A stretch of 64,000 nucleotides of DNA from Frateuria_A sp035943815 (GCF_035943815.1 NZ_DASZBU010000019.1:303741-367740); one strand, 5' to 3'. Positions 52,707-60,752 are shown, numbered from the stretch's first letter. Notes: generated from the letters alone by a model not told the origin. Numbers and translations are program-made.

Positions 52707-54032
52707 CTAGTTGCGGCGGAGGTTGGCCTTCTTGAGCAGACTTTCGTACTGGTGGCTGACCAGATGCGCCTGCACCTGGGCGGTAAAGTCCATCACCACC
52801 ACCACGATGATGAGCAGAGACGTGCCACCGAAATAGAACGGCACGTGCCAGTAGTTCTGCAGGAACGTCGGCACCAGGCACACCAGCACCAGGTAGATCG
52901 CGCCCACGCCGGTCAGCCTGGTCATCACGCCGTCGATGTACTCGCCGGTCGCCCGGCCCGGACGGATGCCCGGGATCAGCGCACCGGACCGCTTGAGGTT
53001 GTCGGCCGTTTCCTGCGAGTTGAAGACGATCGCCGTGTAGAAGAACGCGAACACGATCACCAGCACCGCGTAGATGATCTCGTACAGCGGCTGGCCCGGC
53101 GCGATCGCCTGGGTCAGGCTCTGCAGCCAGCGCGACTGGTGGCCGGCACCGAACCAGCTCACCGCGGTCGCCGGGAACATCAGCAGGCTCGAGGCGAAGA
53201 TCGGCGGGATCACGCCCGACATGTTGATCTTCAGCGGCAGGTGCGACGTCTGGTTCATGTACGCGCGCTGGCCGCCCGAGCGCCGCGCGTAGTTCACGGT
53301 GATGCGCCTTTGGGCGCGTTCCATGAAGACCACGAAGGCCGTCACCGCAAGAACCACCACCACCACCAGGATCAGCTTCAGCACCGACAGCTCGCCGTTG
53401 CTGGCCATTCCCAGCGTGCTGGACACCGCGCCGGGCAGGCCCGCCACGATGCCTGCGAAGATCAGCAGCGAGATACCGTTGCCGATGCCGCGCTCGGTGA
53501 TCTGCTCGCCCAACCACATCAGGAACATCGAGCCGGCCGTCAGGCCTACCACCGACGCCAGGATGAAGCCGAAGCCCGGGGTGTACACCACCGGCGCGCC
53601 GCCGGCGGCCGTCTGCGACTGCAGCGCCGCGGCGATGCCGAACGCCTGGAACGCCGACAGCCCAACCGTACCGAAGCGGGTGTACATGGTCATCGTCCGA
53701 CGACCAGCCTCGCCTTCCTTGCGCAGGGCCTGCAGGCTCGGGACCACCGAGCCCATCATCTGCACCACGATCGATGCGGAGATGTAAGGCACCACGCCGA
53801 GCGCGAACACCGAGAAGCGCTGCAGCGAGCCGCCGGAGAACATGTTGAACATGTTCAGCAGGCCGCCGCCGCCCTGGATCAGCCGGGTCATGGCTTCCGG
53901 GTTGACGCCCGGCACCGGGATGAACGAGCCGAGCCGGAAGACGACCAGCGCACCAATCACGAAGAAGATGCGCTGGCGGAGTTCCGTCAGCTTGCCGAGC
54001 GCGCCGAGCGCATTGCCCTGGGCTTGCGCCAC
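52707..54032 (-). CDS. secY: SecY, protein translocase channel subunit
   Basis: The pore-forming subunit of the Sec translocon, 441 residues with ten membrane helices. Starts AQAQGNALGALGKLTELRQR; SFIPVPGVNPEAMTRLI and the plug region follow. I take the GTG at 54032, with GGAG just upstream and four bases after the rplO stop; a longer reading from 54116 overlaps rplO. The 132 bases to rpsM hold only a weak hairpin and possible promoter. Confidence 0.96.
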   Translation of the reverse strand: MAQAQGNALGALGKLTELRQRIFFVIGALVVFRLGSFIPVPGVNPEAMTRLIQGGGGLLNMFNMFSGGSLQRFSVFALGVVPYISASIVVQMMGSVVPSLQALRKEGEAGRRTMTMYTRFGTVGLSAFQAFGIAAALQSQTAAGGAPVVYTPGFGFILASVVGLTAGSMFLMWLGEQITERGIGNGISLLIFAGIVAGLPGAVSSTLGMASNGELSVLKLILVVVVVLAVTAFVVFMERAQRRITVNYARRSGGQRAYMNQTSHLPLKINMSGVIPPIFASSLLMFPATAVSWFGAGHQSRWLQSLTQAIAPGQPLYEIIYAVLVIVFAFFYTAIVFNSQETADNLKRSGALIPGIRPGRATGEYIDGVMTRLTGVGAIYLVLVCLVPTFLQNYWHVPFYFGGTSLLIIVVVVMDFTAQVQAHLVSHQYESLLKKANLRRN

Positions 54033-54036
54033 CGTC

Positions 54037-54468
54037 TTACTCCACGCTGCCGCCGGCAGCCTCGATGGCCGCCTTGGCACCCGCCGTGGCGAGCACACCG
54101 GAGAGCTTGACCGCACGACCGATCTCGCCCTTGGCGACGACCTTGATCTTCTTAGCCTTGCTGTCCACCAGACCGGCCTGATGGAGCGCGATCGGGTCGA
54201 TCACGTCCGCCTTCAGGTTGGCCAGCTGGTACAGGAACACTTCCTGGCTCTCGGCCTTCTTCTTGGAGCGGAAACCGACCTTGGGCAGGCGCCGCTGCAG
54301 CGGCATCTGGCCGCCTTCGAAGCCGAACTTATGGGTGCCGCCGGCGCGGGCGTGCTGACCCTTGTGGCCGCGGCCGGCGGTCTTGCCCAGGCCCGAACCG
54401 ATACCGCGACCGACGCGCAGGCGCGTCTTGCGCGAACCGGCGGCCGGCTTGATGTCGTTGAGACGCAT
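54037..54468 (-). CDS. rplO: 50S ribosomal protein L15
   Basis: 143 residues. RGIGSGLGKTAGRGHKGQHAR is the conserved RNA-binding loop, with the glycine-rich FGFEGGQMPLQRRLPKVGF. It sits in the core of the large subunit. Followed by secY after four bases. Confidence 0.97.
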   Translation of the reverse strand: MRLNDIKPAAGSRKTRLRVGRGIGSGLGKTAGRGHKGQHARAGGTHKFGFEGGQMPLQRRLPKVGFRSKKKAESQEVFLYQLANLKADVIDPIALHQAGLVDSKAKKIKVVAKGEIGRAVKLSGVLATAGAKAAIEAAGGSVE

Positions 54469-54473
54469 GATGA

Positions 54474-54671
54474 TTACTCCTCGACCCGGACCAGGTAGTA
54501 GACCGTGTTGATCAGGCCACGCACCTGCGGGCTGTCCTTCAGTTCACGGACATCGTTGAGCTTGTTCAGGCCAAGCGCCTTGACGCTCAGGCGGTGACGC
54601 CCCTGCACGCCGCGCAGGCCCTTGACCAGGCGCACGCGCACGGTGGCGGCGGTGTCGTTGTTCTTAGCCAT
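54474..54671 (-). CDS. rpmD: 50S ribosomal protein L30
   Basis: 65 residues. VRVRLVKGLRGVQGRHRLSV and the LGLNKLNDVRELKD segment fit L30. Its start overlaps the rpsE stop by eight bases, implying coupled translation. Confidence 0.94.
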   Translation of the reverse strand: MAKNNDTAATVRVRLVKGLRGVQGRHRLSVKALGLNKLNDVRELKDSPQVRGLINTVYYLVRVEE

Positions 54672-55173
54672 TGCCCATCACCTCTTCCACGGTCTTGCCA
54701 CGCTTGGCGGCGATGCGCTTCGGCGAGGCGATCGCCTGCAGGCCCTTGATGGTGGCGCGCACCAGGTTGATCGGGTTGCGCGAACCGACCGCCTTGGCCA
54801 ACACGTTCTTGACGCCGACCACTTCCAGCACGGCGCGCATCGCGCCGCCGGCGATCACGCCGGTACCTTCGGAAGCAGGCTGCATGAACACGCGCGCCGC
54901 GCCGTGGTTGGCCTTGATGGCGTACCACAGGGTGCCGTTGTTGAGGTCGATGCTGACCATGTTGCGGCGGGCGCGGTCCATGGCCTTGGAGATGGCGACC
55001 GGCACTTCGCGCGCCTTGCCATAGCCGAAGCCGACCTTGCCCTCGCCGTCGCCGACGACGGTCAGCGCGGTGAAGCTCATCTGGCGGCCGCCCTTGACGG
55101 TCTTGGCCACGCGGTTGACGGCGATCAGCTTCTCGAGCAGGCCGTCGGAATTTTCGCGATCGGTAGAAGACAT
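54664..55173 (-). CDS. rpsE: 30S ribosomal protein S5
   Basis: 169 residues. Near the N-terminus LLEKLIAVNRVAKTVKGGR, then GFGYGKAREVPVAISKAMD and the C-terminal NVLAKAVGSRNPINLVRAT; all are S5 marks, and this is the protein targeted by spectinomycin-resistance mutations in other bacteria. Separated from rplR by 101 bases with a perfect inverted repeat. Confidence 0.97.
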   Translation of the reverse strand: MSSTDRENSDGLLEKLIAVNRVAKTVKGGRQMSFTALTVVGDGEGKVGFGYGKAREVPVAISKAMDRARRNMVSIDLNNGTLWYAIKANHGAARVFMQPASEGTGVIAGGAMRAVLEVVGVKNVLAKAVGSRNPINLVRATIKGLQAIASPKRIAAKRGKTVEEVMGNG

Positions 55174-55247
55174 TGTTCGTTTCCGTATGCCCGGACCATC
55201 CGGGACTTTTGCTTGCGGCTTGGCCGCTTGTTGTTGTGCTTGCTAAG

Positions 55248-55271
55248 AACCGGGAACCAGGGTTCCCGGTT
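55248..55271. repeat. Eleven-base-pair perfect inverted repeat between rplR and rpsE
   Basis: AACCGGGAACC at 55248-55258 and GGTTCCCGGTT at 55261-55271 with only AG between. It lies directly after the rplR stop at 55275, and there is no U-run, so a REP or an mRNA-processing stem is more likely than a terminator. Confidence 0.6.
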
Positions 55272-55274
55272 TCG

Positions 55275-55628
55275 TCAGAACTTCAGGCCCGCTTCGCGCG
55301 CCGCATCGGCCAGCGCCTTGATGCGGCCGTGGTAGCGGAAACCTGAGCGGTCGAAGGCGACCGAGTCGATGCCGGCGGCGAGCGCACGCTCGGCCACGGC
55401 CTTGCCCACCGCCGCAGCGGCAGCCAGGTTCTTCGTGCCCTTCAGGCCCTCGGCCACCGACTTCTGCACGGTGGAGGCGGCTGCCACCACCTTGTCGCCG
55501 GCGGCATCGAACACCTGGGCGTAAAGATGCTGGCCAGTGCGGTGCACCGACAGGCGCGCCACGGCGAGCTTGCGGATGTGGGCGCGCGTGGACTTGGCGC
55601 GGCGCAGGCGGGATTCGTTCTTGTTCAT
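55275..55628 (-). CDS. rplR: 50S ribosomal protein L18
   Basis: 117 residues. Starts MNKNESRLRRAKSTRAHIRK; RLSVHRTGQHLYAQVFD and the C-terminal FDRSGFRYHGRIKALAD are family marks. L18 binds 5S rRNA with L5. It is preceded by a 97-base spacer carrying the second REP-like palindrome. Confidence 0.97.
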   Translation of the reverse strand: MNKNESRLRRAKSTRAHIRKLAVARLSVHRTGQHLYAQVFDAAGDKVVAAASTVQKSVAEGLKGTKNLAAAAAVGKAVAERALAAGIDSVAFDRSGFRYHGRIKALADAAREAGLKF

Positions 55629-55675
55629 CTGTCTGTTCCTCGAAAGCGGATCGGCGGTAGTTACGCAGTGCTCTT

Positions 55676-55702
55676 GTGAGTAGTGCGACCATGGATGGTC
55701 GC
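55676..55702. repeat. REP-like palindrome, copy 2
   Basis: GTGAGTAGT followed by GCGACCA-TGGA-TGGTCGC (arms 55685-55691 and 55696-55702). The head and stem geometry match the copy at 50001-50026, and resemble the GTAG-headed REPs known from Stenotrophomonas. Confidence 0.6.
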
Positions 55703-55725
55703 CTCCACACGCAGGGAAAGCGTAC

Positions 55726-56253
55726 TCAGGCCTTCTTGGCTTCCTTCAAGGTGATCTTCTCGCCGGCATAGCGCACACCCTTGCCCTTGTAGGGCTCCGG
55801 CGGGCGGAACGCGCGGATCTTGGCGGCAACCTCGCCGACGCGCTGCTTGTCCGAGCCCTTGATCAGGATCTCGGTCTGCGACGGGGTCTCGAGCGTAATG
55901 CCCTCCGGCGCGTTGAACACGACCGGGTGAGAGAAGCCCAGACTGAGGTTCAGCGCCTTGCCGGCCATCGAGGCGCGGTAACCCACGCCGACCAGTTCCA
56001 GCTTGCGCTCATAGCCTTCGGACACGCCCTTGACCATGTTGGCCAGGAGGGCGCGCGCGGTACCGCCGAACTTGTCGTCGGCGCCCTCTGCGAGGGCGAT
56101 GTTGGCCACGCCGTCATTGACGGCCACCGACACGCCAGGCAGTGCATGCACCGACAACGTGCCCTTCGGGCCCTTCACGGAGATGCCATTGGCATCGGAC
56201 TTCAGTTCCACGCCCTTGGGCAGGTTGATCGGTTTCTTGGCAACGCGGGACAT
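55726..56253 (-). CDS. rplF: 50S ribosomal protein L6
   Basis: 175 residues. Two L6 repeats; the C-terminal signature PEPYKGKGVRYAGE is intact. Starts MSRVAKKPINLPKGVEL. It sits near the sarcin-ricin loop. Confidence 0.97.
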   Translation of the reverse strand: MSRVAKKPINLPKGVELKSDANGISVKGPKGTLSVHALPGVSVAVNDGVANIALAEGADDKFGGTARALLANMVKGVSEGYERKLELVGVGYRASMAGKALNLSLGFSHPVVFNAPEGITLETPSQTEILIKGSDKQRVGEVAAKIRAFRPPEPYKGKGVRYAGEKITLKEAKKA

Positions 56254-56262
56254 GGGAACTCC

Positions 56263-56658
56263 TTACGCCACTTGGCCGATGACTTCGCCGCCCAGGCCGC
56301 GGGCGCGGGCCTGCGCATCGGTCATCAGACCGGCGGAAGTCGAGATGATCGAGATACCCATGCCGCCGAGCACCTTCGGCAGCTCGTCCTTGCCGCGATA
56401 CACGCGCAGACCGGAGCGGGAAACACGGGAAATGGCCTCGATGGCCGGGCGGCCTTCGAAATACTTGAGCTTGATCTCGAGCACCGGCTTGCCTTCCGCA
56501 TCGGAAGTCTTGGCGTCGAGGATGTAGCCCTCGTTCTTGAGGAGGTTGGCGATCGCCAACTTCAGCTTCGACGACGGCATGCTTACGGCCTGCTTGCCCG
56601 TGAGCTGGGCATTGCGGATACGCGTAAACAGATCGGCGATGGGATCAGTCATGCTCAT
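56263..56658 (-). CDS. rpsH: 30S ribosomal protein S8
   Basis: 131 residues. MSMTDPIADLFTRIRNAQ start and a C-terminal GGMGISIISTSAGLMTDAQA region fit S8, the translational repressor of the spc operon in E. coli. Here it is the first gene after a 212-base spacer with a terminator and a new promoter, so S8 may head its own transcript. Confidence 0.97.
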   Translation of the reverse strand: MSMTDPIADLFTRIRNAQLTGKQAVSMPSSKLKLAIANLLKNEGYILDAKTSDAEGKPVLEIKLKYFEGRPAIEAISRVSRSGLRVYRGKDELPKVLGGMGISIISTSAGLMTDAQARARGLGGEVIGQVA

Positions 56659-56756
56659 GAAAACATCCTTCAGAGTGCACCGATATCCGAGTAACCGGAA
56701 ATCTTCTAAGTTGTGAGGCGGCCATTCACCGCCAGTCTGCTTTGAGCAGACGGACG

Positions 56757-56785
56757 ACTATAGCAGCTTTTTCCGGTCAAGCGAA
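56757..56785 (-). promoter_or_regulatory. Putative promoter within the ribosomal operon, ahead of rpsH
   Basis: Extended -10 TGCTATAGT (TATAGT at 56762-56757) with -35 TTCGCT (56785-56780) and a 17-base spacer. Transcription would begin near 56750, where a six-base-pair hairpin (GTCTGC/GCAGAC, 56751-56735) begins. Confidence 0.5.
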
Positions 56786-56795
56786 CATCCGTGCG

Positions 56796-56827
56796 AAAAA
56801 TGCACCGGCAGGCCAGCGCGGCCTGCC
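56796..56827 (-). terminator. Terminator-like hairpin between rpsN and rpsH
   Basis: On the minus strand an eight-base-pair GC stem (56827-56820 with 56814-56807, five-base loop) is followed six bases later by T5. A second GC hairpin (56841-56856) stands between it and the rpsN stop. Together with the promoter after it, this would split the operon. Confidence 0.5.
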
Positions 56828-56870
56828 TTTGGATGCGGGCGGGCGCCGAGGCGCCCCTTCCCTTGGGGTT

Positions 56871-57176
56871 TTACCAGCTGGCCTTGCGCAGACCCGGCAC
56901 GTCGCCGCGCATGGTCGCCTCGCGCAGCTTGTTGCGGCCCAGGCCGAACTTGCGGTACACGCCACGCGGACGGCCGGACAGCTCGCAGCGGTTGCGCTGG
57001 CGCACCGGGCTGGCGTCGCGCGGCAGCTTCTGCAGCTTGGACTGAGCGTCCATCTTCTCGTCGTACGAGGCGTTCGGGTTCAGCACGATCGCCTTCAGTT
57101 CGGCGCGCTTGGCGGCGAACTTCTTGACGAGCTTGGTCCGCTTGATGTCGCGGTTGACCATCGAGGTCTTTGCCAT
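56871..57176 (-). CDS. rpsN: 30S ribosomal protein S14 (zinc-free type)
   Basis: 101 residues, the long form without the CxxC zinc site. RNRCELSGRPRGVYRKFGLGRNKLRE is diagnostic. It follows rplE by 30 bases and ends the first part of the spc segment. Confidence 0.96.
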   Translation of the reverse strand: MAKTSMVNRDIKRTKLVKKFAAKRAELKAIVLNPNASYDEKMDAQSKLQKLPRDASPVRQRNRCELSGRPRGVYRKFGLGRNKLREATMRGDVPGLRKASW

Positions 57177-57206
57177 GTGTTTCTCTCGCTCTTAAGGAGG
57201 CGCGCG

Positions 57207-57746
57207 TCAGTTGCGGAACGGGAAGCTGAAAGCTTCCAGCAGCGCCTTGGCCTCTTCGTCGGTCTTGGCGGTGGTGGTGATGGAGATATCCATGCCGCGC
57301 ATCGCGTCGATCGCGTCGAAGTCGATTTCCGGGAAGATGATCTGTTCCTTGATGCCGAAGTTGTAGTTGCCACGGCCATCGAAGGCTCGGCCGGAAACAC
57401 CGCGGAAGTCGCGGGTACGCGGCAGCGAGATGTTGATCAGGCGGTCCAGGAATTCCCACATGTTGGCGCGGCGCAGGGTGACCTTGCAGCCGATCGGCCA
57501 GCCGTCGCGGATCTTGAACGAGGCCACGGACACGCGCGCCTTGGTCGTGATCGGCTTCTGACCGGCGATCTTGGTCATGTCGGCCACGGCGTTCTCAAGA
57601 ATCTTCTTGTTGCCGGCAGCCTCGCCCACACCCATGTTCAGGGTGATCTTCGTGATGCGCGGAACCTGCATCACGTTCTCGTAGCCGAACCGCTCGGTGA
57701 GCTTCGGCACGACTTGCTCTTTGTAAATCTTCTCAAGGCGCGTCAT
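57207..57746 (-). CDS. rplE: 50S ribosomal protein L5
   Basis: 179 residues. VPRITKITLNMGVGEAAGN and GCKVTLRRANMWEFLDRLI are family marks; L5 binds 5S rRNA and touches the S13 bridge. Confidence 0.97.
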   Translation of the reverse strand: MTRLEKIYKEQVVPKLTERFGYENVMQVPRITKITLNMGVGEAAGNKKILENAVADMTKIAGQKPITTKARVSVASFKIRDGWPIGCKVTLRRANMWEFLDRLINISLPRTRDFRGVSGRAFDGRGNYNFGIKEQIIFPEIDFDAIDAMRGMDISITTTAKTDEEAKALLEAFSFPFRN

Positions 57747-57758
57747 GACATTTGTTCC

Positions 57759-58073
57759 TTACGCGTCCAGCTGTTCGCCGTTGGAGCGGAACACGCGGAC
57801 CTTGCGCCCATCGGAGAGCGCCTTGGCACCTACGCGCTCACCCTTGCCCGTGGCGGGGTTGAACGGCTGCACATTGGAGATGTGGATCGAGGCCTCGCGC
57901 TCGACGATGCCGCCAGCCTGGTTGGCCTGCGGGTTGGGCTTGGTGTGGCGCTTGACGATGTTCACGTTGGAGACGAACACACGGTCGCCATCCACGCGCA
58001 GCACGTCACCGCGCTGGCCCTTGTTCTTGCCGGCGATCACGAGGACCTGATCACCCTTGCGGATACGGTTCAT
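57759..58073 (-). CDS. rplX: 50S ribosomal protein L24
   Basis: 104 residues. N-terminal KOW motif: IRKGDQVLVIAGKNKGQRGDV; assembly initiator of the large subunit. Spacing of 12 bases to rplE and 13 to rplN. Confidence 0.97.
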   Translation of the reverse strand: MNRIRKGDQVLVIAGKNKGQRGDVLRVDGDRVFVSNVNIVKRHTKPNPQANQAGGIVEREASIHISNVQPFNPATGKGERVGAKALSDGRKVRVFRSNGEQLDA

Positions 58074-58086
58074 GGTTTTTCTCCGC

Positions 58087-58455
58087 TCAAAGCACTTCGG
58101 GCGCGAGGGAGACGATCTTCATGAACTTCTCGCCGCGCAGCTCACGCGTGACCGGTCCGAAGATACGGGTGCCGATCGGCTCGAGCTTGTTGTTGAGGAG
58201 GACCGCTGCATTGCCGTCGAAACGGATCAGCGAGCCATCGGGGCGACGCACGCCCTTGGCGGTACGCACCACCACGGCGTTGTAGACCTCGCCCTTCTTA
58301 ACCTTGCCGCGCGGAATGGCATCCTTCACGGTGACCTTGATCACGTCACCGATCGCGGCGTAGCGACGGTGCGAGCCGCCGAGCACCTTGATGCACATCA
58401 GTTCCTTGGCGCCGCTGTTGTCGGCCGCGGAAAGCGTGCTCTGCATCTGGATCAT
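58087..58455 (-). CDS. rplN: 50S ribosomal protein L14
   Basis: 122 residues from the ATG 58455. MIQMQSTLSAADNSGAKELM is the invariant L14 start; a longer reading from 58647 overlaps rpsQ and is not family-like. In E. coli this gene begins the spc operon, but here only 13 bases separate it from rpsQ, so it is simply continued. Confidence 0.96.
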   Translation of the reverse strand: MIQMQSTLSAADNSGAKELMCIKVLGGSHRRYAAIGDVIKVTVKDAIPRGKVKKGEVYNAVVVRTAKGVRRPDGSLIRFDGNAAVLLNNKLEPIGTRIFGPVTRELRGEKFMKIVSLAPEVL

Positions 58456-58468
58456 GTCTGCACCCTCC

Positions 58469-58744
58469 TCAGACGGCCGCGCGCGTGACGATTTCGACCA
58501 CGCGGTGATGCTTGGTCTTGGACAGTGGACGGCACTCGGCGATACGCACGAGGTCGCCCTCGTTCGCGCCCAGGTCATCCTGCGCGTGCAGCTTGGTCGA
58601 CCGGCGGATGATCTTGCCCAGCAGGCCGTGCTGCACCTGGCGCTCAATCAGGACGGTGACCGTCTTGTTCATCTTGTTGCTGATGACGCGACCCTCGAGG
58701 GTGCGCGCCCCGCTCTTAGCAGCGGTGTTCTGGTTGTCGCTCAT
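58469..58744 (-). CDS. rpsQ: 30S ribosomal protein S17
   Basis: 91 residues. RTLEGRVISNKMNKTVTVLIE and the LVRIAECRPLSKTKHHRVVE tail are S17 marks. Slightly extended N-terminus (MSDNQNTAAKSGA). Confidence 0.96.
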   Translation of the reverse strand: MSDNQNTAAKSGARTLEGRVISNKMNKTVTVLIERQVQHGLLGKIIRRSTKLHAQDDLGANEGDLVRIAECRPLSKTKHHRVVEIVTRAAV

Positions 58745-58756
58745 GTCGGCGGTCCC

Positions 58757-58942
58757 TTACTTCTTCGTGCCGAGCACGAACTTCGTGCGGGCGATGTCGC
58801 GCCGGACGCGGCGCAGCTGGTGCGGCTGGCTGAGCTGGCCGGTACCCTTCTGCATGCGCAGGTTGAACTGCTCCTTGCGCAGGTCCAGCAGATGCTGCTT
58901 CAGCTCGTCGGCCGACTTGGTGTTCAGATCGTTGGTGGCCAT
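58757..58942 (-). CDS. rpmC: 50S ribosomal protein L29
   Basis: 61 residues from the ATG at 58942, which overlaps the rplP stop by one base (TGATG). DLRKEQFNLRMQKGTGQLSQ and RRDIARTKFVLG match L29, a docking protein at the tunnel exit. Confidence 0.95.
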   Translation of the reverse strand: MATNDLNTKSADELKQHLLDLRKEQFNLRMQKGTGQLSQPHQLRRVRRDIARTKFVLGTKK

Positions 58943-59355
58943 CACATCACCGCCCGGGTCACGAATTGGGTCTGCACGGAGAGCTTGGCGGCGGCCAGGC
59001 GGAACGCCTCGCGTGCCGTAGCCTCGTCGATACCCTCGATTTCATAGAGCATGCGGCCCGGCTGGATCGGGGCGACCCAGAACTCGACGCCGCCCTTGCC
59101 GGCGCCCATACGCACTTCGATGGGCTTTTTGGTGATCGGCTTGTCCGGGAACACGCGGATCCACAACTTGCCGCCACGCTTGACGAAACGGGTGATGCAA
59201 CGACGGCCGGCCTCGATCTGGCGCGCGGTCAGCGCGCCATGGGTGGTCGCCTTCAGGCCGTATTCGCCAAAGCTGACGAGGTTGGCGCACTGCGCCAGGC
59301 CATCGTTGCGGCCCTTGAACTGCTTGCGGAATTTGGTTCGCTTCGGTTGCAACAT
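58942..59355 (-). CDS. rplP: 50S ribosomal protein L16
   Basis: 137 residues. MLQPKRTKFRKQFKGRNDGL at the start and WVAPIQPGRMLYEIEGI near the end are diagnostic; L16 organises the A-site region of 23S rRNA. Confidence 0.97.
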   Translation of the reverse strand: MLQPKRTKFRKQFKGRNDGLAQCANLVSFGEYGLKATTHGALTARQIEAGRRCITRFVKRGGKLWIRVFPDKPITKKPIEVRMGAGKGGVEFWVAPIQPGRMLYEIEGIDEATAREAFRLAAAKLSVQTQFVTRAVM

Positions 59356-59366
59356 GGCAACTCTCC

Positions 59367-60116
59367 TTACTTCGCCGTCCGCTCGCGGCGGCCTTCACCG
59401 CCCTCGCGACGCGATTCACGACGACCCTCGCCACCTTCGCGGCGCGGCTGCGACTGCTCGTCCTTCGACTCCTGCGACGCTGCCGCCAGGTCGAAGATCT
59501 CGCCCTTGTAGACCCACACCTTGATGCCGATGATGCCGTAGGTGGTCTTCGCCTCGGCAAAGCCGTAGTCGATGTCGGCACGCAGGGTGTGCAGCGGCAC
59601 GCGGCCCTCGCGGCTCCACTCGGAGCGCGCGATCTCGGCACCGTTCAGGCGGCCGGACACGTTGATCTTGATGCCCAGCGCGCCCAGGCGCATGGCGTTG
59701 CCGACCGCCCGCTTCATGGCACGGCGGAACATGATGCGGCGCTCCAGCTGCTGGGCGATCGACTCGGCCACCAGCTGCGCGTCGAGCTCGGGCTTGCGCA
59801 CTTCGTTGACATTGATGTGCGCCGGAACGCCCATCATGTCAGACACTTCCTTGCGCAGCTTCTCGATGTCCTCGCCCTTCTTGCCGATCACCACGCCCGG
59901 ACGGGCGGTGTGGATCGTCACGCGGGCGGTCTTGGCCGGACGCTCGATCTGGATCTTGGAGATGCCGGCCTGCGCCAGCTTCTTGCGCAGCATCTCACGG
60001 ACCTTGAGGTCGGCCGCGAGGTACTTGGCATACTCGCCCTTGTTGGCGTACCACTTCGAATTCCAGTCCTTGGCGATGCCGAGGCGGATACCGGTGGGAT
60101 GAACTTTATGACCCAT
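59367..60116 (-). CDS. rpsC: 30S ribosomal protein S3
   Basis: 249 residues. MGHKVHPTGIRLGIAKDWNSK start, KH domain with PGVVIGKKGEDIEKLRKEVS, and RSEWSREGRVPLHTLRADIDYG. The last 30 residues or so are a repetitive Arg/Glu/Gly tail with two near-identical RREGGEGRRES/RREGGEGRRER units, longer than in E. coli (233 aa). Confidence 0.97.
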   Translation of the reverse strand: MGHKVHPTGIRLGIAKDWNSKWYANKGEYAKYLAADLKVREMLRKKLAQAGISKIQIERPAKTARVTIHTARPGVVIGKKGEDIEKLRKEVSDMMGVPAHINVNEVRKPELDAQLVAESIAQQLERRIMFRRAMKRAVGNAMRLGALGIKINVSGRLNGAEIARSEWSREGRVPLHTLRADIDYGFAEAKTTYGIIGIKVWVYKGEIFDLAAASQESKDEQSQPRREGGEGRRESRREGGEGRRERTAK

Positions 60117-60130
60117 CGTCTTCTGTCCTC

Positions 60131-60466
60131 TTACTCGCCGACGACCACGGTGATGTGGCTGGTGCGCTTCAGGATGCGCGAACCGCGACCCTTGGCGCGG
60201 GCATACATGCGCTTCATCGCCGGACCTTCGTCCACGAAGATGCGCGAGACCTTCAGCTCGTCGACGTCGGCGCCGAGATTGTTCTCGGCGTTGGCGACGG
60301 CCGAAAGCAGCACCTTGCGGACAAGGTGGGCGGCCTTCTTGTTGGTGAACTGGAGCACGTCGCTGGCGCGGCCCACGGGCATGCCGCGGACCAGGTCAGC
60401 CACCAGGCGTGCCTTCTGCGCCGAGATGCGGGCGCTGCGCAGGATCGCTTTGGCTTCGGTGCTCAT
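60131..60466 (-). CDS. rplV: 50S ribosomal protein L22
   Basis: 111 residues. AILRSARISAQKARLVADLVRG and the tunnel-lining hairpin MKRMYARAKGRGSRI are L22 marks. One base separates it from rpsS. Confidence 0.97.
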   Translation of the reverse strand: MSTEAKAILRSARISAQKARLVADLVRGMPVGRASDVLQFTNKKAAHLVRKVLLSAVANAENNLGADVDELKVSRIFVDEGPAMKRMYARAKGRGSRILKRTSHITVVVGE

Positions 60467-60467
60467 C

Positions 60468-60740
60468 TTACTTGCCCTTCTTGTCGCCGCCGTGACCCTT
60501 GAAGGTGCGGGTCACCGCGAACTCGCCGAGCTTGTGCCCGACCATGTTCTCGTTGACGAGCACCGGCACGTGCTGGCGACCGTTGTGGATGGCGATGGTC
60601 AGGCCCACCATTTCGGGCAGGATCATCGAGCGGCGCGACCAGGTCTTGATCGGACGCTTGTTGTTGGCGGAAACGGCGGCTTCCACCTTCTTTGCGAGGT
60701 GCAGGTCGATGAACGGACCTTTCTTTAGGGAGCGCGGCAT
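60468..60740 (-). CDS. rpsS: 30S ribosomal protein S19
   Basis: 90 residues. MPRSLKKGPFIDLHLAKKVE and IAIHNGRQHVPVLVNENMVGHKLGEFA are diagnostic. It forms the top of the small-subunit head with S13. Confidence 0.97.
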   Translation of the reverse strand: MPRSLKKGPFIDLHLAKKVEAAVSANNKRPIKTWSRRSMILPEMVGLTIAIHNGRQHVPVLVNENMVGHKLGEFAVTRTFKGHGGDKKGK

Positions 60741-60752
60741 GATCGTTTCCTG

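Noticed and set aside
56757..56776. TTGACC as -35 for the TATAGT ahead of rpsH
   Set aside because: The spacer would be only 12 bases, too short for sigma-70; the TTCGCT at 17 bases together with the extended -10 is the better reading.
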